64,000 nucleotides of DNA from Apiosordaria backusii (lineage: Eukaryota; Ascomycota; Sordariomycetes; Sordariales; Lasiosphaeriaceae). Of this stretch, positions 35,001 to 47,364 are shown one piece after another. The stretch lies in assembly GCA_030549205.1 (NCBI GenBank), contig JAUKTV010000007.1, positions 1,488,001 through 1,552,000 of the forward strand, given 5' to 3'. The position numbers and the translations under genes were made by a program. The notes below the pieces were generated by a model, which saw nothing but the letters and a program-made list of their open reading frames with translations, had not been told where the DNA came from and ran no database searches. Numbering within the stretch: the stretch's first letter is position 1; the number at the start of each line of letters is the position of its first letter.

Positions 35001-35381
35001 TCCTATCCATCCATCTAGTAGTAATATTTCCAATCCAATCCATTCCATGTCATCATTTCCTTTCCTTCCTCCCTTTCCATCCAACGTATATAGCAAATAA
35101 GTAAAATATGTCCAACTTTTAACGCCTGGCATTACTAAGTCCAAATAAACAAGAAAAGAAGAAAATGTACAGTCGCTTGCTTAAATCCAACGCCGGCTTT
35201 GTTCCGAGGTATATGAAAACCAGACAAAATAAAATCGGGCGGCGAATTGAAGAAGCCCATGTATGCTCATGATATATCGAAACAACAATAGACTCCATAT
35301 CAAAAAACAAAGGAGAGAGAGGGTGCGTCGGCTGTGTGGAGTGTTATGCAGTGGTTGTATCCTTCTTTGGTGTTCTCCTAT
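32065..35381. other. 3.3-kb intergenic region with simple repeats
   Basis: No credible gene on either strand. Local repeats include GGTGAGGGTGCC-type units (33,071-33,098), CATCCC runs (33,385-33,415), GACAT repeats (33,535-33,552) and GAATTGCTT x 3 (34,892-34,918). It probably holds the ALG5 promoter and the 3' UTR of the next gene. Confidence 0.45.
34892..34918. repeat. GAATTGCTT x 3 tandem repeat
   Basis: Three exact 9-bp units, with a partial fourth. Non-coding by all signs. Confidence 0.85.
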
Positions 35382-36773
35382 TTAAACGGCAACAGCAGAG
35401 CTCTTATGACTCCTCAGCGACCACCTCGGCTTCTTGGCCGGTTTCGCGCTCTGGTTCTTGGAGAGCTTGCTCTGCTTCTGAGCCACTGGCGCTGGCAAAT
35501 CAAGCGCCTTTGGTGTAGGCAGGCTGTTCTCGTCAAAGTCGATCGGGAGGGTTGCGGCTATCGTCGAGGTCGGTCGTCGCTTCTCGTTGATTTCCATGAC
35601 GGTCACTTTCGGGCTGTCCTTTTCGGAGGAGGGGACTGAGGAGAGGGGGGTTTCAACGGCGGTAATAGAGATGTTGGAGTTGATTGTCTCGAGCTCGGGG
35701 AACCTAGAGGGCTTGAATGTTCTCCGCTTGTTCTTTGAAGGGGATGCGGTGGGCGAGATGGCAGTCCCAATTGGGGAGGCTTCCTCGTCGCTAGAGGGCT
35801 CTGGTGTCAAGGAGATGACGGCGACTTCCTTCCTGTCCTCTACGTTCTTGATTACTGGGCCTTTGGCAGCGAGGGAAACACTTGAGGCAACTGGCACCAT
35901 GGTGACAGAGCTGGCTGCTGAAGCTGTGGCGGAGGAAACGGTGGAGGTTGTGAGAGCAGCGCCGAACTGCATGGCTGGGATTGCTGGAACGGGCGGAATG
36001 CCCGCGGCAAGAGAGCTGGTCCGTGGCGAAAAGGAGGTGCGGACGGGAGCAGGCGCAGAAGCAGTGGCGTTCTGATCAACGTCGGAGAGTCTGCGGGCAG
36101 GATGAAGTCTGTGAATCGATCCATTATCGCTCATGGGTCGTGAGTAGCCTCTTGTCTTGCTTGTTGATGGTGGCAGAGAGGTGTGCTTGATCGGCTTCAT
36201 CTCTAAATCGTCTTGGGAGCTGGTTGAGTTGCTGGAGCTGTCGACAGGTGAAGCCGAGAGGTCACCAGCGCCGATAATCGCATTCATGGGCATGGGATAG
36301 CGCCCAGCTGATAACCTGGCCGCCGACCGATTCGGATATTGTGAGGCAGACAAGCCCCTGTCCACCTCTTTGCCCTTTACTGACGAACTCGAGACGTCGA
36401 CGGCGCTGTAATTCATCTCTCCATGAGCCCAGCCAGCTGGCATGCTGCTGTAGCTGTATGTCCTGGGAACCACAGGACTGGCGAATGCTGCTGGGAATGA
36501 GACGTGGGAAAGAGAGCTGTGTACACGAGGCAGGCCGGTCATGTTCATTCCATTGGTTGTCATGGCGCTCCGTCTCTTGTTCTGATCGACAATCTTTTGG
36601 CGATCCTCGGTCCTCCATCCGCCAGGGCCAGATGATATGGCATCGATAGCGGCATGCTTCGGGATGTGCTTGTAAGGGGGCTTCTCGGCTTCCTTCTTTG
36701 CCTTCTCGGCCTTCTCAGCTTTGTGCTCCTTGGCTGCCTGTCGGCCCTTTCTGATGAACGAGAACATGGACAT
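35382..36773 (-). CDS. Unknown Ser-rich fungal protein
   Basis: Not recognised. A single open frame of 463 aa from the ATG at 36773 (the frame is open further up to 36860, but MSMFSFIRKGRQAAKEH is the more natural start). The N-terminal ~60 residues are a Lys/Glu/Ala-rich helix (RKGRQAAKEHKAEKAEKAKK) followed by a conserved-looking block YKHIPKHAAIDAISSGPGGW. The rest is Ser/Pro/Ala-rich and probably disordered. It contains many SP/TP sites and basic motifs (KNKRRTFKPSRFPELETI), and ends in a basic tail (KPAKKPRWSLRSHKSS). This composition suggests a regulated scaffold or nuclear protein, which is a guess. No transmembrane segment is visible. Its upstream flank is the long non-coding stretch. 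Confidence 0.72.
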   Translation of the reverse strand: MSMFSFIRKGRQAAKEHKAEKAEKAKKEAEKPPYKHIPKHAAIDAISSGPGGWRTEDRQKIVDQNKRRSAMTTNGMNMTGLPRVHSSLSHVSFPAAFASPVVPRTYSYSSMPAGWAHGEMNYSAVDVSSSSVKGKEVDRGLSASQYPNRSAARLSAGRYPMPMNAIIGAGDLSASPVDSSSNSTSSQDDLEMKPIKHTSLPPSTSKTRGYSRPMSDNGSIHRLHPARRLSDVDQNATASAPAPVRTSFSPRTSSLAAGIPPVPAIPAMQFGAALTTSTVSSATASAASSVTMVPVASSVSLAAKGPVIKNVEDRKEVAVISLTPEPSSDEEASPIGTAISPTASPSKNKRRTFKPSRFPELETINSNISITAVETPLSSVPSSEKDSPKVTVMEINEKRRPTSTIAATLPIDFDENSLPTPKALDLPAPVAQKQSKLSKNQSAKPAKKPRWSLRSHKSSAVAV

Positions 36774-39291
36774 GGCGAAGGATTGGTCTTGCGTCCCCGA
36801 CCAATGATCTGACGACGTGAAGTTTGAAAGCAGTCGCTGTTCTTTCCTGAAAAGGAGCAAGTTGCGTCGAGTGTCGTGAGTAAAAACCGGGAAATAGATC
36901 TATCCGACGTCACACTCTTGAACCAGAAGCACCTGATCAAGAGGAGAGTGGTAGATTGGCTGCGGGGTGGTGCAGGTTGCAGTCTGTTTATATTAAGTGC
37001 CTTCAATGTCGCATGGAAGGGCGGGAGGTAGCGAGCTTCGACAGGTTTAAATGGCTGGCTATAACTCAGGGTCCTTGGGCAAAGCCAGAGCTGAATGACC
37101 AGTTCGGCTGAAGGCAGCAGGCGTATTTGACGATAGCCGGGTGATAGATCGAAGGACGAGTGATCGAACCGGGAAAACTTCAATTGTAAAGTTGGGACGG
37201 GAGCTCTCCAACTTTTGAGGGGGGAGGAGAGTAACTCAGCCCTTTACAACCCCGGTCTGGCCAAGCAGCGCTAGATCGGTAGGATAGAGAAGAGAGGCCT
37301 CTGTATGCTACACCCAGAGGAGAAGAGTGTTTGGTAGGTGATGGTGATGGCGATGACACACAAGGCGATGGGCTGTCGGGATGGAAATTCCAGGAGGGCT
37401 CTGCCTTACGGGGTCAGACAGAGAGAAGGCGGCATTATAAGAACGGACGACAACAAACGAAGACAAGCACGGCTAGATCCAATCTGGGCTTTTTCAGCCC
37501 TCAGCTGTCCCGTCGGGTGCGAGACTTTGCTCAGACCGGACTGGCATCAAGGACAGAACAGGCGCCGCATTGGCAATCCATGCATCAACAGGGGAGGGGG
37601 TTAGCCACGCGGGGGTTTTTCTCGACCCCCAAGAAGTACTCAGGTACCCCCCCTGTCCATGAGGGAAGCGCGGCCTGAGGTTCAGGTGGCCGGCGGCGGG
37701 GTACGATGTGCACCATTCTGTACCTTGGCACGACTTCGAAAGCAACGACGGGACGAGAGCCCGTCGCTCTGGATTTCGCTTCCATCCAGGTAAGGCAGGT
37801 TGCAGCAGTCATTGACTCTGCAATGGTCCGTCACGGAACTCGCCAAGGGGACCTATTCTGGGAGTCTTTCACCAGCCCTGAGGTTGCAAGTAGCAGATCC
37901 TGGAGGTGGATTGGGAGATGACCTTCCTTGTTGGAGCCACGCATGCACGAACAACCACAGAAACAGTGGGTCCTCGTATTCCAGTATCGAGTACGGATAC
38001 CGGTACTTGGACCTCCCGACACGACGACTGCTTTGTACCGCGGGCCCGGCGCGCCGCAGAAAAAGGGAAAACTTGGCGTTATCAGTTCCCGATGGTCTGG
38101 AAATGCTATCTCATGTATGTACACACATGTGCGACGCAGAGAACCCGGACACCAGCGAATCGTCGTCGACTCGGGACGCCGCCCGCCCGGTTTTCTCACA
38201 AGAAAGATACCTTACCAGATGTCCCCCCATCTTGGCAGAATGTAACGTCGAGCCCAGCCGCACTTTTCGGCCCTGGGCAGGGGTCCTTGGCTTGGGGGGA
38301 AGAGAATTGACAAGATGGCCGCGCCGCCGCCATCCAGGCGAAACGAAATCGACAAATCCACCCTCGCACAGATTTGATTGCTCTCCGATTTTTATTTCTA
38401 TAAAGGCTTCCCAGTTTGTATCTTTTTTATGAAGTGAATGTCTCGCCGCCGCCAAACAGGCGAAAGCTTGTGAGACATCAGGGTCTGCTTTTAGCAGCTT
38501 TGACAGCCACTGGCCCCATATCACAAGCCTTGGAAGTGGTTGGATCAGAGACATTGTCTGAAGAAGCACTTTTGAACAAGAATCGACCTTATCACAGGTA
38601 ACTTAACCGCACAATTCAACCAACAAGAAACATTACCGCCAAACAACATACCTGTCTCAACATCTCAACGTCAAACTTCCAGCTCCTCCACCAACCGACC
38701 CACCATTCCTATCGCGGATTCTCGATCTCAATAGCGCGACGGACACTGTGGACATTTTCTCGGGGTTCTGACATGGCGTCTATCGCCGCTGGTAGGGCAC
38801 GATGTTACAGCCAAAAAAAACCCTCTCCTCGCTAAACCTCTTGGAGGTCGCAACGCTAAGCATGCTAACTCGCTTTGGATTCCCAAAATGGGATCCCAAA
38901 AAATGATCTGCGCTAAAAAGCAAATCCAAAACATGGGTCTGATTCTGAGATCGAAAGGTTAAAACAACGGATCGTTGTCTCTTCTGTCATGACAATCATG
39001 CGTTTTTGTTCCAACCGTTCTTCCTGATACTTCCAACCGGTGATACGGGGACCTTTGACAAGACGCTAACAACTACCTTCCACAGTTTCAAACGTCCGTT
39101 GCCCGGAGGAGTTCCCGTAGGTGGAGGAGGAGGCTCGGACCGTTTGTTCGTTCGTTGGCTGCAGAGTGCAGCAATCGGTGAGGAGACACCTCGGCCGTTT
39201 TTTTTTCTGACGGTTTCGTTACTCGAGCTACTCCAGTCTCCAGTCTCCAGTCTCCGGGCAGCTGAAAGAGTCTGGAGCTTCCTTTTTAAAA

Positions 39292-39308
39292 GGGGGGGGG
39301 GGGGGGGG
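39292..39308. repeat. Poly-G tract (17 G)
   Basis: The longest homopolymer in the window, after CCTTTTTAAAA. It is a potential site of length error or of real polymorphism. Confidence 0.9.
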
Positions 39309-40500
39309 TTCTCCACAGCTCACTCTACATAGATCCAGAACACCGTCATCGCCGTTTTGCTTGTGATACGTATTTTCCACAAAAGCTTTACCGATCATCT
39401 CTTATTATCATCTCAGCACTTAGCAGCACGTTGTTTTTCGTCTTGCCTCTCAAGCAATATAAAAAAAGGAAATCTCCTGCGGTAAACGAAATCATAATCA
39501 ATCCTCTGCTATACAGATCATCTCTTAGCTGCCCTGCCCTGGGTATGGGTGGTGGTGTTAGCGCAGCGCATGCGGCTCTGTCAGCCATGCCAGTGCCCCT
39601 GAACCCACTGAAATCCGAACCACTGCACTGCACTGTCATTCACCGTTCATCCAGTCCCGTCTTGTCTCGTCTCATCTCACCGACTGCTTGCATCACCGCA
39701 CGCACGCACCTCCCCTCCTGTCTGTGTGTTTTTTGCCTTCCCTATCTGCCTGTGTTGCGTTTCCCTGACGATGGATGCTGTTCCCTCGGGTGGATCCCGA
39801 ACTGATAACACCCACCTTTCCCTCCCAAGGTTAGAGGTCAAGGTCCAACAGGCAGGGCTGACACTGACACCGACACCGACAGAGATATGATGCGAACGTT
39901 ATGATGCTACGCTGGATGATATTGACCGGGTTTTGGAGAAACCACAGTAGATATGCCGGGTCGGTCGGTCGGTTGGGATTTTTGGCGACCCGACTTTGAG
40001 GGTGCGTAATACGGTCCAATCCCAATCCCAACCCAACCCCGATCTAATCAATACATACAAAATCACAGCAAGGTGAGAGAAAACCCCAGCTCGGAATTTT
40101 TTCCAGGTTGGCAGGAACAAGGGCAGAGTATCAGATCGAGACCGGGATTTTGCTGGCTTGTGGTGTTGTCATCGTGATGGAAGCTGAAAAGTTCTAGGAA
40201 AATCTGAAAAGTCGGAGAAAAAGATCTTGGCTTCTCGGTGTGGCTTTTCAGGCTTACTGCATATATCAACACGGCATAGGGTACAGAACAGGTTTGACTG
40301 CAGTGACATTGACTGACCTGACAAAAAACTGTCCAGCTGCCTTCTGCTGTTGTGTACACACAGCAAGCACGCATCAAGATAAGAAAGATAGGTAACTGCT
40401 GCAGCACTCGCTCGTGTATGCGGCGCACTTTTTATGGGCTCCTTCGTTCATTTTATTCATTTTGCAAGGCAGCTAGTTTCTCACTTATATATTTTCGTAC

Positions 40501-40536
40501 CTTGCCTAGCTTGCCTAGCTTGCCTAGCTTGCCTAG
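40501..40536. repeat. CTTGCCTAG x 4 tandem repeat
   Basis: Four exact 9-bp units in the non-coding stretch upstream of PSY2. Confidence 0.9.
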
Positions 40537-43275
40537 CTTCCCTTTTTCTGCTCAAGAGAAGTTCACATCGCAGTCTTGTGTGCACCAAGATTTCAGACGG
40601 ATGGCACGGAGGGATTGAGAGCAGTGTGGTATTTTGTTTTCCGAGGTTTACTGTAAGTAAGACTTGGTAGGTACACTATCCAGGGATGGGAAAAGAATGG
40701 TTTGGTGAAAGTCCCTGCATGGAAGTTGCTGCGAGTGGGAGAGTATGACTGGGTTTTGATAGGTCTTTACCAACAATGACTGACGCGCTTAGCACGGTTC
40801 ATGACAGCAGACGACGGGAACAGGAACAGGACATGGTCATGTCATCCAACGTCAGCATTGGAAAAAAAAAGATATGCTTGGTCTGTGTAAGCGGGCTCGA
40901 AGTCAGTGAGAGTCAGGCCGAGGAGCAGGCAGAGCGGGTGGGCGGTGCGTGGGGGTCATCTGCCATGTCATCTCGGCCGGACCTTTGAGTGAGCGTGGAA
41001 ATAGAAAGATGTGCGTACATTGCATATGCATACATACTGCGTGTTCGGCTTGCCTCGCCTTTGTCAAGGTCCGGTAATGTAGATATCCCGGCTGGGTAGG
41101 TTGACCGACAGAAGCCACAGCCAGCCATGATTGCTACGCTGTGTTGCTGCGTTGTCGATCTATCTTTCCACGGACTCGTCCAGCCTCATGGCTTTATGTA
41201 CATAGTTTGGGCTGGGAAGTTCCTAAAGACAAGGAACATTACCTATCTCCCTCCATGACCATTGTTTGGGATGGCCTCATTTCTGAGACAGGCATCGAGA
41301 TAATGCAAGACCCGCGACGAAATCAGTCGCAATATCAGAGACAGGGTGCAGCATCCGGACTTTTTCGTGATGGCATGTTGCAAGACTGGCGGTAAATGGC
41401 GGCGGCGCTTGCTCTTATCTTGGCTCAGTTCCCCTGCCTTACCGGCCCCTGACTAGACACACCAACTGTGCAAGCGTGCAATAGATATCAGATAAATATG
41501 TGAATTGGCTTCAGGTGGCTACCTCACTTGGCTGCAGCTCGGGACTTTTTCCCGCTGCCCGGCATCCACGGCACCAGGCATGTTTGCATAGAACCAGGCT
41601 GTCATTCACGATGCGGCCAGATCCGATGCCGCTGCCACTCCCGGCGATAGAGCTGAAATAGGAAGCGTGGTCTGGGCATGGCGGTTGGGGAAAGGCTTGT
41701 TTGGGTTGGGAGACTGCCTGATCGGATCAGGAGAGCTGAAGACGGCTTGGCTGGCGCTGCTGGAGGGGTGAGAGGGTGGGAAGCGGCCGCAGCGGGTTGT
41801 GGTTTGGGTGTAGATAGATAAGAGGTGAAGGTGGCTGCAGTTGGAGAAGGAGATGTCTGAGTAGGCGGTGGTGAGCTGGCATGTATGGTAAAATGGTTTT
41901 CGTATGAGGCCTCGTGATGCCAACTGAACTTCGGTCGGTGACGGAGGTGGTGGTCCAAGGTGCTGAATCGGCATCATAGAAAAGCGACGACGACGATAAC
42001 CTCAACACCCGCAGTGACCAACTCATACCCACTGTCTCAGTCATCTCTGGAACTGGCACAGGCGACTGATTCAGACTGAAGTTGGGAGTGCAGAGTATAA
42101 TGAGATGGTTATTGTTGGCGAGGAATGCTCAAGATGCGCAAATCCGGAATATGGTCTTGAATGGCTTTGCGAAGTTTCATCAAAACTGTCGACAATGACA
42201 TAACGCCAGTTAGTTGAGTAGTAGATCGAGCAGGAGCGTAACTCTAATAATCAAGCATCAAGCGCTTAGAGATGAATGCAAACACAGTGAGCTACCTCGT
42301 TATCCGTCCCGCCAGCAAAGGCATTCGTGTGATGATATCTTCAGGTGAAAGATGCAAGACCAAAGCCGAACAGTGGGGCCGTCCCAGGTCAACTACAGCT
42401 CAGATGCTGGCCGAGACACCGGACGGAACTTCGGACGGAGGCCATAGCTTCAAGACAACGGGCCCGGGACGGAGGTGGAGCGGAGGAGGTTGAGAGGTGA
42501 AAGGAAAAGCCGGCCGTTGTGCCGGGACAGCTTGGTGAAGTTAGAAAAGAGACATCAGGTCGCGCTTATTCTTAGCATGGCGCTAAAAAAGCCGGCACAC
42601 GGGTTTGCCACTAATCCCCTTCGGGACCCGCTTGACCCAAGCGATCACGCACTCCGCCCGCTCTCCCCATCGCAACCTTGCCGCGCCTGCAGATTCCAGA
42701 TTGGCAGCAATCGGCCCAAGAAAATAATCCATCGCCACTTCAAGCCCACTACCGAGTCCGCATTCGCTGTTTGTCGCGCATCTTTTGTCGCGACTGCCAT
42801 TTACTGCCATTTCGCTCTCAAACAAGTGCGATCGCTCCCAGACCCGCTGGTCGCGTGCGCCGTCGCTCCCACAAGGGCTTATCATCTCGACTTGAGCCAC
42901 TGGTCTTTCCGGAACCTTATGGCTCCCTGAACCACTCGACATCGGATTTTTTCGACGTCACACACACTCCACAGTCTACCCAGCCAGCAGTTTGACTTTG
43001 CCGGCCACCGGGACCCAGACCTCTTATCACGCCAGCTCCAGTTCCTGAGCAACACCCGAGCGTCTGTCCGTCAGCCCCCGTCATTCCCCATCCGCTGCAG
43101 CAAGAACGCGCTCCCCATCTTTGGAGCGCGCAACAGTCGGAACAAAGTGGCGGCCCTTGCTCTCCTCAACCCGGCCGAGCCCGAGCTATCGCAATCGCCG
43201 CACCACTTCGACATCGCACCCCACCTGCTCAGCGATACTCTCGACGTCTCCGACGAGGCCGTCGAGCGCTTGATG

Positions 43276-46167
43276 ATGGCACAACCCGTGCCTCATCAGA
43301 CGGCGGATAAGAAGCGCGTCAAGGTTTACGAGCTCCGGAACAACGACTGGTTTGACCGCGGCACCGGTTTCTGCACCGCCTGCTTCGTCACGGTATGTTG
43401 TGTTGTCCCCCGCATGTAGACATAGTTCGCTGATGACTCAACCACCATCGCCAGATCCAGGAAGACCAACCCAAAGAACCCCGCGTAATCGTCCAATCCG
43501 AAGACCAACCCGACAGACTACTACTCGAAACCAAGATCGTGAAGGATGACGGTTTCCAGAAACAGCAGGGCATGTAACCCGACCATTTCGATGTTCAGAG
43601 CTGGCTGTCTAACTTCCGCCACAGATACACTCATTGTATGGACCGATAATGGCGTCGACATGGCGCTCTCCTTCCAGGAGGCGGATGGGTGTCAGGCAAT
43701 ATGGTTTGTGTGGATCTTTGCGCAAGTCGAGTTTGTCGCAGAGGGCTAATCCGTCCCTTGCAGGAAATTTATTGACAACGTCCAACAACAATTTCAGGCC
43801 GCCATGGGAGGTCCAGGTAGGAGCTGCATATCCTATCCAGGGGAATGCCTGCTGACATGCCATGTTACAGATGATGGCCTCTCCGACGACTTGGGGATGG
43901 ATATGCCCGCCGCCATCCAGCTTCCACCAGCAGAGCTGGGGGCGTTGATCGATATAGAGAACACACTGCGAAACCTTTCGCAATCCCCATCGGGCCGCGA
44001 TGCCCTCGCCAAAGCAATAATGAGTGAAGACTACATTGCTAAACTTATCCCGCTAGTAGAAATGGCCGAGGACCTTGAAAGCTTGGGAGACCTGCATCAT
44101 CTCTGCAATATTATGAAGACCGTGGTGCTGCTGAACGACACGGCGCTCATCGAACATGCCGTGTCTGACGAATGTGTCTTGGGGGTTGTGGGCGCAATGG
44201 AATACGATCCCGATTTTCCAACACACAAAGCGAACCACCGGCAATGGCTGAACGATCAGGGGCGGTATAAGGAGGTTGTCAGGATTCAGGATGATCAAGT
44301 GCGACGCAAGATTCATCAGACCTACCGACTGCAGTACTTGAAGGATGTTGTGCTTGCGAGAATTCTCGACGACCCCACCTTTTCGGTTCTCAACTCACTC
44401 ATCTTCTTCAACCAGGTTGACATTCTGCAGCATCTCCACATGACACCGGGCTTCATGACAGATCTTTTTGCTGTGTTTGGTGATCCGAATGAGAAACCGT
44501 TGCGCAAGAAGGAGGCTGTCCTTTTTATACAACAATGTTGCGCCATCTCAAAAAACCTTCAGCCGCCTGCCCGCCAAGGACTCTATTCCAACTTCCTCCA
44601 GCAAGGACTCCTTTCTGTTATTAATTTTGGGCTCAGACATCCTGACGCGTCGGTCCGGGTTGGTGCCACGGATATCCTCGGCTCTATCCTCGAGTTTGAC
44701 CCTTCAATGATCCGGAAGACTATCTATGAGCAGATCCAAAGAAAAACACCGCCCCTCACCGACAGCTTGATTGACCTTCTTCTCGTCGAAGTCGACTTGG
44801 GGATCAAGTCACAGCTCACCGAGTCACTCAAGGTCCTCCTGGACCCGAATGGCCCTGGCGTTCCCCCTCCGGACACCAGGGACGGGTTCATGGGCAAGGG
44901 GAGACAGCACGTGGCGATCGACCCTCAACAAGAGGTATTTTTAACACACTTTTACGAACACTCGGCCATCAAGCTCTTCAAGCCCCTGCTTGACCTGGAG
45001 AAGAGGCCTACTATGAAGTTTAATGCGCTGGAAGATGGCATCTTTGGCTATCTGAATGAGATTTTGTGCTTTTATATCCGACATCATCACCACCGCAGCA
45101 AGTTTTTCGTCTTGCAAAACAACATTGCCCAACGGTTTGGTCAGCTTCTGGCTTGCAAAGAGAAGCATTTGCAGCTCGGTATGGTGACTGGCCCATGACA
45201 TATGAGTCAAGCTAACCTGAGTCTAGTTGCGATTCGATTCTTCCGCCACCTTGTGCTGCTGCGTGATGAATTCTACAGCAAACACTTGGCCGAGAAGCGA
45301 GTTCTGGGCCCAGTACTAGACACCTTGCTGCGGACGTTACCACGGGACAACCTTTTGGCCTCGGCTTGCTTGGACTTTTTTACGTCGATCAACTATGAGG
45401 GCGACCGCGATCTAGCCAAGCATATCATGGAGAACTACCGCGAAAAGATTGTGGCCCTTTCCCACATCGATTATTTCCGAGGCATGATGTGCAGATACGA
45501 CCAATCCCAAGGATACACCATCAGCGAGCCGGATGAGGAGGAAGAGATGGCGAGACGACCCGCGCATGCCGGCAGAGGAATGATGGAGCATCTTACAGTG
45601 GACCAGGCCCAGGAGGAATACTGGAATACCTCGGACGACGACGAAGAGAACCACCCCGCGGGACCGGAAATGCGGCTTTTGCCTAACGGAGCGCCAGCGA
45701 AACCGCTTGTGGAGTACACCTCGGACGACGATGAGGACGGAAGTGGCGACGCGGTGATGACACCAGTGGATTCGACCTCGACGGAAGACGAAGCGTCGAA
45801 AGAGAACCAAAGGCCGCCAAGTACACCGCCTACGGCGACAGGCGGTCCACCACCGGAGCGACTATCCGAGAAACGACGGCGTGAAGAGGACGAGGATGAC
45901 GCGCTGGACAAGCTTATGCAGCACAAAAGGCGGAACAGCAGCAGTGCGGGGAGCAACTCGTCATTATCGGCTGGGATTCTTAGGAAGAAGCAGAGCTTTA
46001 ACAATGGCGGGGCTAAGTCGAGAAGTCGAGAAGGGAGTCCCAATGGGGCGAGTGGCGGTCAAAAAAAGATTTCCATCAGTATCGGCCCGGTGTTAAAAAC
46101 GGCGGCGGTGAGAGCGTCAAGTCCGGGTAGAGCACAGGCAACGGCGGCAGACGAGAACGGAAAATAA
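43276..46167 (+). CDS. PSY2: PP4 phosphatase regulatory subunit 3 (Psy2/SMEK)
   Basis: Scaffold subunit that targets protein phosphatase 4, for example to gamma-H2A and checkpoint kinases. Exons are 43276-43392, 43455-43569, 43625-43703, 43764-43816, 43871-45178 and 45227-46167 (870 aa). The start MAQPVPHQTADKKRVKVYEL has an additional in-frame ATG one codon upstream. The EVH1/PH-like N-domain (about 10-110) includes RNNDWFDRGTGFC and DTLIVWTDN. The SMEK/DUF625 core (about 180-600) includes FNQVDILQHLHM, FGLRHPDASVRVGATDIL and GYLNEILCFYIRHHHHRSKF. The C-terminal third is acidic then basic (EEYWNTSDDDEE, SEKRRREEDEDDALDKLM). Intron 2 uses a GC donor (AGG-GCATGT). Its catalytic partner lies ~3 kb downstream. 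Confidence 0.96.
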
Positions 46168-47197
46168 GTGTGGGTCTCTTGTCTTTGCTGGAAGAAGGAC
46201 TGGGAGATGGGGATTAATATCACGCGTTTTTGAAATTCATCAATATCCTCCTCGTTGTCGTATATATGGCTTTCTACCGGCTGCCTTAGCGTTGCTCTTC
46301 AACTTGAAGCGAGGCGACTTGAACTGGAGTCCAACTACTCACAGCAACACACAACACAATACCAACATCGTTGTTTCTTGTCAAGATTCCGGCGTTCGGG
46401 GGGTAGGTCACAAGGGCCCGGGTGCGCTTTTGGCCTGTTTCAAGTCTGGGAGGGGGGAAACAGGGAACGGGAATGGGTGGGGGATAGGGGAACAGGATGG
46501 GATTCTAGTTGGACGGGAGGGTTGGCTTGTAGTTGTGTTTTTGGTTTTTTCTTCGACTTCAAGCTTTGTTTTTCGATTCAGCGATGTTATCAGCGCTGTT
46601 TTTCTTTTTTCTGGAGCTTGCAAAAAAACAAGAATTTATTCAACAATGGACTATGCTTGGGGAGATGGTGGATGGGTGATCAGCGGTGGGAAGAGCGGGA
46701 GGAAGAAATGGCGAAGAAGGACATTTAAAGAGTGGAGGAATGGTTGGGGGATGAGGCCCGGGATGGTGGAAACGGGCGTGGATGTTGGTGTTGGTGCGTG
46801 TGTATAACTAGTCTTCAATACTTGGGGTTGTGAATATCCAGAGCATTGATCAGATCAAAGAGAGAGAAAACATTCCTTCTGTTTCTTCTGCGCTTCGTTA
46901 TGTGATGTGAACTAAGATACATGTACATAAGGTACGTGATGACATCACGGCCAGTGACAGCCCGTTGTCGCTGAACAGACAGCATATGCGCTGTTTGCGC
47001 TGTCGTTACGCCCTCGTGCCTTCCAGGTTCCCAATTGTCCCCGGCTGCTACCTCGTGCCTTCCTAGTTGTCCCCGGCCCAGCTGCTCCTTCCTTCTACCT
47101 ACCTCCCTACCAATAGTACCTCAGGCAGCCACGAAACCCAAACATAAACATATAACGGCCGGGTTCGAGTCAGGTATAACAACAAAACAAAACAACA
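46168..47197. other. Intergenic: PSY2 3' UTR and tRNA upstream region
   Basis: G-rich in the first half. No protein gene is seen. Confidence 0.5.
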
Positions 47198-47358
47198 GGG
47201 CGCATGGTCGAGTGGTCTAAGACGCCTCAGTTGCAAACAATTTGTTCGGATAGATCCTACAATCTGTTGTACTGGTACCAGATCGAAGGGGTGGTGGGGT
47301 GCTGTTCGAGTCTATTGTCCTTCTGAGGAGAGCCCAGGTTCGAGTCCTGGTGTGTCCA
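47198..47358 (+). tRNA. Intron-containing tRNA, probably tRNA-Ala(TGC)
   Basis: The acceptor stem GGGCGCA/TGTGTCC pairs with a G3-T70 wobble (the alanine identity pair), and the discriminator is A. The D arm is GTC/GAC with loop GAGTGGTCTAA, which overlaps the A box. The anticodon stem CCTCA/TGAGG (47225-47229 and 47324-47328) is split by an intron of ~87 nt (47236-47322) placed after position 37. The variable loop AGAGC, T stem CCAGG/CCTGG and loop TTCGAGT form a clear B box. Reading T33 at 47231 gives anticodon TGC. A one-base shift of the stem would read GCA (Cys), and the D-loop resembles Leu tRNAs, so isotype is less certain than the tRNA call. Confidence 0.8.
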
Positions 47359-47364
47359 TTTTTT
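47359..47364 (+). terminator. Pol III terminator T-run
   Basis: T6 immediately after the tRNA discriminator base, the normal RNA polymerase III stop. Confidence 0.75.

Larger units (their letters stand above)
36774..43275. other. 6.5-kb stretch without recognisable genes
   Basis: By far the longest gene-free interval. Every frame here is short and lacks family features. It holds the leader of the Ser-rich gene, scattered simple repeats, a 17-base G run, and toward 42,500-43,270 a GC-rich segment likely to be promoter and leader of PSY2. A long non-coding RNA, or a long regulatory region with upstream ORFs, is possible. Confidence 0.45.

Noticed and set aside
38111..38569. 152-codon minus-strand frame in the gene-free island
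   Set aside because: No family features, and opposed by equally long frames on the other strand.
41602..42059. Pro/Ser/His-rich minus-strand frames of 106-123 codons
   Set aside because: Two overlapping frames of low-complexity sequence with no sign of codon bias.
42475..42930. 151-codon plus-strand frame upstream of PSY2
   Set aside because: Composition is erratic, there is no motif, and it lies in the expected PSY2 leader.
43147..43275. N-terminal extension of PSY2 starting at 43147
   Set aside because: The frame is open but starts with GTG; the conserved protein begins at the ATG at 43276, or one codon earlier.
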